From the NCBI RefSeq assembly GCF_001653135.1, contig NZ_BDDS01000002.1:434001-498000 (forward strand): DNA of 64,000 nucleotides, given 5' to 3'. Both the position numbers and the translations under genes were made by a program. Source of the DNA: Pseudoalteromonas neustonica (GTDB lineage Bacteria; Pseudomonadota; Gammaproteobacteria; Enterobacterales; Alteromonadaceae). Below, piece by piece: positions 45,667 through 53,418 of this stretch (positions are counted from its first letter, which is position 1; each line of letters starts with the position of its first letter). The notes under the pieces were generated by a model. The model had not been told where the DNA came from. It did no database searches and saw nothing but the letters and a program-made list of their open reading frames with translations.

Positions 45667-48600
45667 TTAAAGGTTTATTTGCTTTTCAACGCTTTGGGCT
45701 TTGTCGCCTAGTTTTACGTCAAACTGCTTAATAAATTGCTCTATTACGTCGGCTTGTTGCTGGCTAAATACGCCATCGAGCCCCATGTCGTGTATTTGGG
45801 TAAAGGGCGCATCGTAAAGCTGGGCTATTTCAATTGCGCCGTGGCGAATTAGGTGGTTTTTTAACATACCAATAAAGCGCTGTTGTTTGGCATTTACATG
45901 AGTGTGTATTTGCTGCACAAAGGTAGTAAAGCTCTGCTCTATGGCGTTTTTGTCCATACCGACTATGGTACGCAATATTTTGTCGAGCGTCGCGGTTGAT
46001 TCGGGAAAAAACTCTTTTAATGTATTTAAATCAACACTTGGGTTTTGCGTATGCACTAACGAGCTTAATTGCGCTAAGTCGGCTTCGGTTACTTGTTCGC
46101 CATTGCGAATTTTTTTAAGTACACTGTCGGTTTCAAATAACGGGGTGAGTGTTATTTCAACCTCTTGGCGGTATATTTGATAATCAATAGAGACTATTTT
46201 TGTAAGCCTATCAGCTTCGTGTATTTGGTTGGTGTCTTCTTTTATATCAAGCACAAAATCACTTGTTGGTGGCTTCACGCTTTTATTACGCAGGTGAATA
46301 ATACTGCGTAAATTAATGCGACTTTGCTCAAGCGCTGCATGGGTTAAATACTGCCAATACTGCTGTGTTTGTATTTCTTCTATTGCGGGTGCTTTGCTAC
46401 GCACTTCGTTTAGGTGCATTTGAAGCGATTCAACCTTGTTCATTATACTTTGTTTAGCTAAATCAATTTGGTTTGCATCGGTAAATATTAGTGTTTGGAT
46501 AGTGGTTAGCTCAGAATCAAATTTATAGGCTTCACTTTGCCCCATTATGTTACGCCATTGCATAAGTGGCGCTACTTTTTCGAGTAAGTCGCTTACCGTT
46601 TGCGGTGCAAATTGATTAAGACGTTTTAGGTCTTTATAAGTTTCGACCACTTGCCAGTTGTCGCGCACCGATATTGATTCCATTGGCAATAAACAAATAT
46701 CATCGTGAATTAATTTAATTGTTTGATCAAACACATCCAAATTGGCTTTTTTGAGGGCCGTTTGGGCAAGGGTTACCCGCGCTTCAAATAACTTTTGTAA
46801 TAACGATTTTGCTTGTTTTACATCATCTTCTTCTGGGTTTTCGTCAAAGTATTCAAAGTTTGCCCAGTGGTCGAATATTAAAAAGTGAGTTTTGTGCTGC
46901 CCTGGTCCGTATAGGTTTTCGCATAAGCGTGTGCCACGGCCAATCATTTGCCAAAACTTTACTTTTGATTTTATGGGTTTTGCAAATACAAGGTTTACGC
47001 ATTCAGGCACGTCTATGCCGGTGTCGAGCATATCGACCGACACTGCTATACGCATGCTGTTTTCGTCGCTTGATTTAAAGTCGTCTATTAACTCTTCGGC
47101 GCGTTCGTACTTTGAGTGAATAACGCGGCAAAAATTAGCACCATGCTGCGGGTAAAGCTCACTAAATAACTGCGCCATTAATTCGGCGTGGGCTATGTTA
47201 CGGGCAAATATAATAGTTTTGCCTGGGCGCTGGCCGTCTTTATCGCGCAGGCCTTTTTCCATTAAATTACGTAGTATTAGCCTGTTGGTGTCTTTATTTT
47301 TAATGGCTTCGTCTATTTGTTTTGCGTCAAAGTCGAGCTCGTTAGGGTCAATGCCTTGCTCTTCTAATTGGGCTATTTGCTCATCGGTTAGGTTGTCTTT
47401 TTTAATGCCTTCGCGCAAAAACTGTGTGGTGTAACTTACAATTTTGTAAGGGACTAAGTTGCCTTGCTCTATCGCGTCTTCAAGTGGGTAGTTGGCTGTG
47501 GGTAGCTTGTAATCACAACCAAACAAATCACAGGTTGAGCGCGATACCATTTCTACCGGTGTGGCGGTTAAGCCTACTTCTAGCGCGTCAAAGTATTTAA
47601 AAATATCACCATAAATATTGTAAATTGAACGGTGGGATTCGTCCGCTACTATTAGGTCAAAATAGCCTACGTCGTACTTGTTCATTATGCGTAGCATACC
47701 TGGGTACGTTGCTATAAACACCCGCGCGCTGGCAGCTGTGTTTTTAGCGCTTTTACCTACAATGTGGACTGGCTCTTTGGTATGTTCAGTAAAGGCGTTA
47801 CCCGCTTGTTTACGTAGCTCTTTTCGGTCACATAAAAACAGTACGCGCTTAGCCCAACCAGCATCAAGCAGCCGCTTGGCAAGGGCAATAGATACGCGTG
47901 TTTTACCTGTGCCGGTTGCTTGCACAATAAGCGCTTTGCGGTGTTTATCGCTAAAACGCTCACATACACGAGTTATGGTTTCCATTTGATACAAACGCCC
48001 TGCTACCACGGTATCTATTGGCGTGGTGTTTAGCTCTTTTTTAAGCATGCGCTGCTTTATTAAGTACTGCAGGGAATCTTTTGAGTAGTAACCGTATAAA
48101 CCACGGCTGTTATAACCTTGCGCATCATCAAGAATTTTTATATCCCAGCCGTTTGAATAAAAAATAACGGGGCGTTGACCAAATTGCTTTTCAAGTGCGT
48201 TAGCGTAAAGCGTTGCTTGCTGACGGCCTTTTTCAATATTTTCGCGGGTGCGTTTGGCTTCTATTACCGCAAGTGGCTTGCCGTCGTCATCCCATAATAC
48301 GTAATCAACATAACCTACGCCTGTAGTTGTAGGTTGTTCTGTTACTTTTACTTCTTTGCCAACGTCATCTGTTGATTCATCATCAAGTGCTACATGCCAA
48401 CCTGCATTACGTAAATCTAAGTCGATAATGCGTTTACGGGTTTCATCTTCGTTAAAGTTAAAACTTGAATTAACAATTTGCTCATTTCGGGTTTTAACCT
48501 GAGTCAGCTTTTCTAAATCAATAGTTTGTTTTAGTTTTGCTGCTTGCTGCTGCGCTTGTTTTTGCGCAAGCTCTGCGGCTTCTAATTCGTCAAGTGCGCG

Positions 48601-49110
48601 CTTTAAACGGGCTTGGTTCTCGGCTAATTGTTTGGTGAGTTGCTTGTTCTTTTTTGCAAACTGGGCATCACTTTGATTTGTAGGCTGTGTTTGCTCAGGC
48701 GCTTTAAACTCTGGGCATTCTTGTTGCGTGCCATTGGCATACGCCATAAATAAGTACGAGGCTACAAAGTAGCTTTCTTTTAATATCCAAATAGCTTGTT
48801 GTTGATCAACTTTGCCTTCATGCGCTGCTTGGTTGCCGCTTTTACGTATGGCATGGAGCTTATCGGTAATTAAACGCGGGACTGCGCTGGTAAAGTCGTC
48901 GGCGGTAAGTTTATCGAAAATATTAGAAGTGGGTAAAACAGGTAAACTAAGTTCTTTATATAAGTAGCCTACTACTTTTTCGGCAAAGCAACGTAATTTG
49001 ACCAATGAGCTTTGTGGATCGCTAATCGCATACTCTTCTGCAAAAGCGGCTAACTGGTGTAGCTCTGGCCACTTAGATTGAATGTGTTCAAAGTTCATTG
49101 ATTGCTTCAT
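45667..49110 (-). CDS. hsdR: Type I restriction endonuclease subunit HsdR
   Basis: A 1147-residue motor and nuclease subunit. Order: DUF4145 domain (about 10-130, with HEPN-like KSGNQAAHEG), coiled coil (about 150-200), PD-(D/E)xK nuclease (about 215-300; YVDYVLW and IEAKR), SF2 motor with ATGTGKTR (about 397) and DESHRS (about 490), RGTRLCE motif VI, and a C-terminal EcoEI-type domain. It cleaves unmodified DNA after ATP-driven translocation. It is first in the hsdR-hsdM-hsdS operon. The N-terminal domain is clearly related to that of the 531-aa gene product nearby. Confidence 0.95.
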   Translation of the reverse strand: MKQSMNFEHIQSKWPELHQLAAFAEEYAISDPQSSLVKLRCFAEKVVGYLYKELSLPVLPTSNIFDKLTADDFTSAVPRLITDKLHAIRKSGNQAAHEGKVDQQQAIWILKESYFVASYLFMAYANGTQQECPEFKAPEQTQPTNQSDAQFAKKNKQLTKQLAENQARLKRALDELEAAELAQKQAQQQAAKLKQTIDLEKLTQVKTRNEQIVNSSFNFNEDETRKRIIDLDLRNAGWHVALDDESTDDVGKEVKVTEQPTTTGVGYVDYVLWDDDGKPLAVIEAKRTRENIEKGRQQATLYANALEKQFGQRPVIFYSNGWDIKILDDAQGYNSRGLYGYYSKDSLQYLIKQRMLKKELNTTPIDTVVAGRLYQMETITRVCERFSDKHRKALIVQATGTGKTRVSIALAKRLLDAGWAKRVLFLCDRKELRKQAGNAFTEHTKEPVHIVGKSAKNTAASARVFIATYPGMLRIMNKYDVGYFDLIVADESHRSIYNIYGDIFKYFDALEVGLTATPVEMVSRSTCDLFGCDYKLPTANYPLEDAIEQGNLVPYKIVSYTTQFLREGIKKDNLTDEQIAQLEEQGIDPNELDFDAKQIDEAIKNKDTNRLILRNLMEKGLRDKDGQRPGKTIIFARNIAHAELMAQLFSELYPQHGANFCRVIHSKYERAEELIDDFKSSDENSMRIAVSVDMLDTGIDVPECVNLVFAKPIKSKVKFWQMIGRGTRLCENLYGPGQHKTHFLIFDHWANFEYFDENPEEDDVKQAKSLLQKLFEARVTLAQTALKKANLDVFDQTIKLIHDDICLLPMESISVRDNWQVVETYKDLKRLNQFAPQTVSDLLEKVAPLMQWRNIMGQSEAYKFDSELTTIQTLIFTDANQIDLAKQSIMNKVESLQMHLNEVRSKAPAIEEIQTQQYWQYLTHAALEQSRINLRSIIHLRNKSVKPPTSDFVLDIKEDTNQIHEADRLTKIVSIDYQIYRQEVEITLTPLFETDSVLKKIRNGEQVTEADLAQLSSLVHTQNPSVDLNTLKEFFPESTATLDKILRTIVGMDKNAIEQSFTTFVQQIHTHVNAKQQRFIGMLKNHLIRHGAIEIAQLYDAPFTQIHDMGLDGVFSQQQADVIEQFIKQFDVKLGDKAQSVEKQINL

Positions 49111-49162
49111 TCCTGATTACTTCCTTATCAACTAATTTACCATGCATTATTATTTTTATGCG

Positions 49163-49178
49163 TTTGCAAGCTTGCGAA
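49163..49178. promoter_or_regulatory. Imperfect CAAGCTTG palindrome upstream of hsdR
   Basis: TTTGCAAGCTTGCGAA, symmetric at seven of eight positions, 53-68 bases before the hsdR start. It shares the centre CAAGCTTG with the palindromes at 36231-36250 and 52121-52138. Confidence 0.5.
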
Positions 49179-49180
49179 TA

Positions 49181-50317
49181 TTAAGCCGCTATATTTATTT
49201 TTATATTATGTGTTGTTGCACTTAACCAGTAGCTTGTTTCAAAGCTTTGGTTATTAGAGTCAATCACTATTTTTTTAGCAAGCTCGTTTGGTAGCAACTT
49301 ATTTATTTTACTCTTTATGCGGCTGCAAGTTTGCTGCACAAAGGTTTTTTCCATTACCTTTAAATTACTGTGTAAACCGTCTCTAAAATCTTCGGGCTCT
49401 ACGCCAAACGTATCACGGAATATACGTAAATCACTGCTGTTTTGTTGTAATAGCGTTAAGTACTCTATGCTGTGTTTTGTACACTCTTCAAATTTTCGCC
49501 CCACAATAAGCTTTTTATGTTCACTTTGGCTGTATTGGTGTAACCATAAATAAAAGGCGGTTTCTTTTGCGGTAAGTTTAATTTCGATTCCCGCAAAGGT
49601 GAGCGTTTTTGCTTTTGCGTTTACTTCAAGAGTTAAATCTTTTTTATGGGCTGAATTTAAGCTTGCTACTGTTTGACTAAATGACGCACTTTGCATATTT
49701 GCAATGAGGGTCTCGTCAATTGATTGGCGCATGCGCACAAACGGGATTTCAGCAAGTGTAACCTTTGCATTAATGCAGTTAACTTGTGTGCCATTTTTGC
49801 CATTAATAATATGGTCATAAGGTGTTGGGTAATAAAAATCTCTGACAAATTCAAACTCGTCGTTTACAAACACATGGCTTAGTGAATCTTGCTCACGGCC
49901 TAACAATGACATGGCATAACCTAAATAGAACGCCATTGTTTTACGCCCACCAGCTATAGATGCATGAATGCTAACATCGTTTTTATTGGTGAGTTCAAAC
50001 ACTTTACGAGTAATAAAGTCGGCCATGTAAGTTTGTTCTATTTCAGATTTAGCATCATTAATAGGTTGGCCTTTATCGTCTTCTATAAGCCATATGTTTT
50101 CATCGGGGAGTTTAATATTCGGAAGTTGGTAGTCTGCAATTAGTTTAGCTAAATAACCTTGCTCAAATAATCCATCGGTGAGCATAGCCTTGGTGCTTTT
50201 TGTTGTAATAACAAAAATTTCGTCAGGCAATTGTTTGCCATGTTCGTGAATCGCAAAGAGTGTTTCGGTTAAAACTTGGGGGCTAGCACCCGTAACTATA
50301 AGTAATAAATGCTTCAT
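49181..50317 (-). CDS. CRISPR-associated NE0113-family (CARF-type) protein, no CRISPR nearby
   Basis: About 378 residues. The N-terminal half has the Rossmann-like pattern of the NE0113 family: LLLIVTGASPQVLTETLFAI at the start and the hallmark SIAGGRKTMAFYLGYAMSLL at about 125-145, followed by a DSLSHVFVN and a FYYP motif. Members bind or cleave cyclic oligoadenylate or are predicted to. The C-terminal half is helical and lacks a clear HEPN RxxxxH motif. I start it at MKHLL with AGGACAG upstream. No CRISPR array or cas gene is in the window, so it may sense a nucleotide signal for the neighbouring defence genes. Confidence 0.85.
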   Translation of the reverse strand: MKHLLLIVTGASPQVLTETLFAIHEHGKQLPDEIFVITTKSTKAMLTDGLFEQGYLAKLIADYQLPNIKLPDENIWLIEDDKGQPINDAKSEIEQTYMADFITRKVFELTNKNDVSIHASIAGGRKTMAFYLGYAMSLLGREQDSLSHVFVNDEFEFVRDFYYPTPYDHIINGKNGTQVNCINAKVTLAEIPFVRMRQSIDETLIANMQSASFSQTVASLNSAHKKDLTLEVNAKAKTLTFAGIEIKLTAKETAFYLWLHQYSQSEHKKLIVGRKFEECTKHSIEYLTLLQQNSSDLRIFRDTFGVEPEDFRDGLHSNLKVMEKTFVQQTCSRIKSKINKLLPNELAKKIVIDSNNQSFETSYWLSATTHNIKINIAA

Positions 50318-50466
50318 CAACTGTCCTTTTGTATGAGTTAAACGCATATTACCCTAAAAGCCAACATGAATAAAACTAGATGAGTTAAGTTGACTTTTAA
50401 TTAGTTGTTTTGTATTAGTTATTATATAAATTCAGCTTTGCTTAACCCTCAGGTAGTGTATTAGCG

Positions 50467-52062
50467 TTATTTCTTTCTAGCTTTTTTAGCTTGTTTTTTT
50501 GCTACTTTTTGTTTTTTACGATTGGGCTGTTTAAAAGTGCTTATATGACCAACGATTGAGTTATCTCGTATTAAAGCTTTTCCTATCGGCAATTTTAAAA
50601 ACTGTATCGCTTTTTCACAACCTTGGTTTGCTGACTCTTTAATTAGCGTTTTTAGCATAAAGCTACTCTTTACGTGACCACTACCTGCCAATTCGTCTCT
50701 AATTTGCATAGCCAAATCAAATTTTAATTGAGGCTGACTTTGTTTACATGTCCCTAATTTTATAGCAAGACAACCCATTTCAATGGCTAACTTTCGATGA
50801 TTTGAATGGTTTTTTAGTATATTGAATAAACGTGTTTGATAGTGAATCGTTAGCGGTAAATTTTTGTACGCTTTAATTAATGCATTAACACATTCTTTTT
50901 TGGGTTGTTTCCCCCAATAACCAAAATAATCACAAAATGCTTTTAAGTAGTGTGAACCAGGAGCTTGTGTGGCTTGCGCTGTAATTAACGCCGTACGAGC
51001 TCGTTTTTTTGCCAAATCGTTTTCTTTATCTATTAGCCATAATTCGAGTTTATTTGCAGCATAGACAGTAAATGAGTTGATCTCTTTATACTTTATACCT
51101 TGTTCAACCCAATAATTATATTTACTAATATCTGATTTGTAATATTTTTTTTGTAAGGCGACAATGGCTTGATGATAGCCACGCTTGGCGGATTCTTCAG
51201 CTAGTGTCCATGCTCTTTGCATTTCGCCTGTTGCGCTTAAAAAGTTTGCATATAAAAAATGTGATTCACCTGTTCTGCATTCTTTTATTGCTTGTTTATA
51301 GCAGTATTGTGCATTCATGGTTTGAGACTCAACTAAAAATTTATGCTCAAACGCTTGGGCATAAAGCTGCCATGTACCCAATGCTTTTAAGGTATGCGCT
51401 CTCTCTATCCAGTAGGCTAAATCAATTTTACTCAATTGATTATATGCTTTTTTATTAGATGGTTGCTGTATGATTTTTGACGTTTTTTTTATCGAGCTTA
51501 ATTGAAAATATGCTTGCTTCGCTAATGCAAGGTTTGCGTCTGGATTGTCATTTAAAGCTAAACTTACATTACACACAGTGTCAACCAGAATAGGTTCTTG
51601 CCACATAACAGGTTCATTTTTTTCATTTGCTAATTGAAAACTAAGAAAGTGGGCTAATTCAAAGACCGATTTATGCACCATTTTAACCTGTGCTTTACTT
51701 ACACTCACAACAGAGTTTAAAGCGCCACGATGTACTTGTGAAACATGCACGCCATGATTTGCATATTCACGGATTAAATTAAGTTCATCAATCATATAAT
51801 CTGGGAGTAATAATGATTGCTTTAGTTGAGTTATTTTATGAGACAACTCACTATCTCCTGTTAATTTAATGTTTACATATTCAGCAGCTCGATAGCACCA
51901 TACCTCTGCAAACAGCCGCGCTTTTAACAAGGCACAGCTATGATCTTGCGAGTAGTAGTATTCCATTTCACTTGCTAAACGAAATAACTCTGGAAAAGTG
52001 TTTGTTAAAAATTCAAAATTAGGAAAATGTGATGTATGAAATGTTTGTTGAACTGATAGCAT
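50467..52062 (-). CDS. DUF4145-like domain protein with TPR/Sel1-like repeats
   Basis: A 531-residue protein. Residues about 15-140 (FEFLTNTFPELFRLASEMEY, KARLFAEVW, REYANHGVH) align by eye with the DUF4145 domain at the N-terminus of HsdR three genes away. The rest contains helical repeats resembling TPR or Sel1 units (about 230-330, for example YCYKQAIKECRTGESHFLYA) and ends in a Lys/Arg-rich tail, perhaps nucleic-acid binding. Function unknown. It is the outermost gene of the island, with an 18-bp palindrome about 60 bases upstream. Confidence 0.72.
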   Translation of the reverse strand: MLSVQQTFHTSHFPNFEFLTNTFPELFRLASEMEYYYSQDHSCALLKARLFAEVWCYRAAEYVNIKLTGDSELSHKITQLKQSLLLPDYMIDELNLIREYANHGVHVSQVHRGALNSVVSVSKAQVKMVHKSVFELAHFLSFQLANEKNEPVMWQEPILVDTVCNVSLALNDNPDANLALAKQAYFQLSSIKKTSKIIQQPSNKKAYNQLSKIDLAYWIERAHTLKALGTWQLYAQAFEHKFLVESQTMNAQYCYKQAIKECRTGESHFLYANFLSATGEMQRAWTLAEESAKRGYHQAIVALQKKYYKSDISKYNYWVEQGIKYKEINSFTVYAANKLELWLIDKENDLAKKRARTALITAQATQAPGSHYLKAFCDYFGYWGKQPKKECVNALIKAYKNLPLTIHYQTRLFNILKNHSNHRKLAIEMGCLAIKLGTCKQSQPQLKFDLAMQIRDELAGSGHVKSSFMLKTLIKESANQGCEKAIQFLKLPIGKALIRDNSIVGHISTFKQPNRKKQKVAKKQAKKARKK

Positions 52063-52120
52063 TGTTAACCCTTATTATTTATTAGGCTTTAATATTAAAA
52101 GGTTTAATAAAATAAAAGGG

Positions 52121-52138
52121 GATCACAAGCTTGTGATC
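52121..52138. promoter_or_regulatory. 18-bp perfect palindrome at the island's right boundary
   Basis: GATCACAAGCTTGTGATC, perfectly self-complementary, 59-76 bases upstream of the 531-aa gene. The inner 14 bases equal those of the palindrome at 36231-36250. Likely an operator; its position also marks the junction between island and backbone. Confidence 0.6.
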
Positions 52139-52200
52139 ATTTTGTTGTTAATAAGTCGGTTATTAATCATTATTGCAGATGCTGTATTATACGTATTAAA

Positions 52201-52220
52201 AAAGGCCCTGTAGGGCCTTT
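52201..52220 (-). terminator. Rho-independent terminator of the prp operon
   Basis: AAAGGCCCTGTAGGGCCTTT folds into a near-perfect GC-rich hairpin. On the minus strand it is followed by TTT and a T-rich run, 17 bases past the prpF stop. Confidence 0.85.
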
Positions 52221-52236
52221 AAAAATATAACAAATT

Positions 52237-53409
52237 TTAACTGTGTGGCACTCTCACTACGCCTTCCATTAGTACGCGTGCGCTGCGGCTCATGCTGGCT
52301 TTAGTAACCTGCCAGATACCATTATTGAGCGTGGCTTTTGCGCCCACTTTTAAGGTGCCTGAAGGGTGACCAAAGTTGACTTCACTTAATTGTCCGCCAC
52401 CAGCGGCTAAATTAACTAACGTGCCTTTAATTGCGGCGGCTGTGCCAATGGCTACGGCTGCGGTGCCCATCATGGCATGATGCAGTTTACCCATCGACAT
52501 AGCACGTACTAATAAATCTATATCATTGCTGTTAATTTCTTTGCTGCTTGATGCGATATACGTGAGTGGTTTATTTACAAATGCCACTTTTGGAGTGTGC
52601 TGACGTGCTGCCGCTTCACTAATATGGCTGATCAAGCCCATTTTTACTGCACCATGAGCGCGAATGGATTCAAGCTTTGCCAGTGCTTGGTCATCGTTGT
52701 TAATATCCTCTTGCAGCTCAGTGCCGGTGTAACCGATATCTGTTGCGTTGACAAAAATAGTCGGGATGCCAGCGTTGATCATAGTCGCTTTAAGTACTCC
52801 AAATTCAGGTACTTCAAGCTCATCAACCACATTACCCGTTGGGAATAACGCACCGTCACCATCTGCAGGATCCATAAATTCTAGCTTTACTTCAGCGGCG
52901 GGAAACGTCACGCCATCAAGTTCAAAATCGCCAGTCTCTTGTACTTCACTGTTAGTTATTGGCACATGGACTAAAATAGTTTTTTTAATATTCGCTTGCC
53001 AAACACGTACTATGGCAACGCCATTGTCAGGAATACGACTTTTATCAACAAGACCATTACTAATTGCAAATGCACCTACGGCTGAAGTTAAATTACCGCA
53101 ATTGCCGCTGAAATCAACAAAAGGCTTATCAATAGCTACTTGGCCAAATAAGTAATCAACATCGTGATCAGGCTGCTCACTTTTGCTTAAAATTACCGTT
53201 TTACTAGTGCTTGACGTTGCCCCGCCCATGCCATCGGTTTGCTTAGCATAGGGATCGGGACTGCCGATAACGCGCAGTAATAAATCATCTCGCGCAGAGC
53301 CTGCCACTTGGGCAGCCTCCGGTAAGTCTGTAAGGTTAAAAAACACACCTTTACTGGTGCCACCGCGCATATAGGTAGCTGGCACTTTAATTTGTGGTTT
53401 GAATGTCAT
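52237..53409 (-). CDS. prpF: 2-methylaconitate cis-trans isomerase PrpF
   Basis: A 390-residue enzyme of the diaminopimelate-epimerase-like fold. It isomerises the 2-methylaconitate made by AcnD so it can enter the methylcitrate cycle. The N-terminal VPATYMRGGTSKGVFF and the SGNCGNLTSAVGAFAI stretch are family hallmarks (the latter near the active site). It is last in the prpB-prpC-acnD-prpF operon, nine bases after acnD, with a terminator behind it. Confidence 0.95.
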   Translation of the reverse strand: MTFKPQIKVPATYMRGGTSKGVFFNLTDLPEAAQVAGSARDDLLLRVIGSPDPYAKQTDGMGGATSSTSKTVILSKSEQPDHDVDYLFGQVAIDKPFVDFSGNCGNLTSAVGAFAISNGLVDKSRIPDNGVAIVRVWQANIKKTILVHVPITNSEVQETGDFELDGVTFPAAEVKLEFMDPADGDGALFPTGNVVDELEVPEFGVLKATMINAGIPTIFVNATDIGYTGTELQEDINNDDQALAKLESIRAHGAVKMGLISHISEAAARQHTPKVAFVNKPLTYIASSSKEINSNDIDLLVRAMSMGKLHHAMMGTAAVAIGTAAAIKGTLVNLAAGGGQLSEVNFGHPSGTLKVGAKATLNNGIWQVTKASMSRSARVLMEGVVRVPHS

Positions 53410-53418
53410 TACTGTTCC

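Noticed and set aside
47678..47989. Plus-strand open frames inside hsdR
   Set aside because: They are antisense shadows of a well-conserved helicase region, with no ribosome sites or recognisable products.
25352..49110. BREX, DISARM or Zorya assignment for the helicase clusters
   Set aside because: There is no PglX, PglZ, BrxC, DrmB or MotA/MotB-like product. The methyltransferase and nuclease present are a standard type I set.
25352..52062. CRISPR array expected near the NE0113-family gene
   Set aside because: No regularly spaced direct repeats of 24-40 bases and no cas1, cas2 or effector genes were found anywhere in the island.
25352..52138. Integrative element with integrase and att sites at tRNA-Val
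   Set aside because: No integrase, transposase or plasmid gene is present, and no copy of the tRNA 3' end was seen at the right border (52063-52236), so a site-specific element cannot be claimed.
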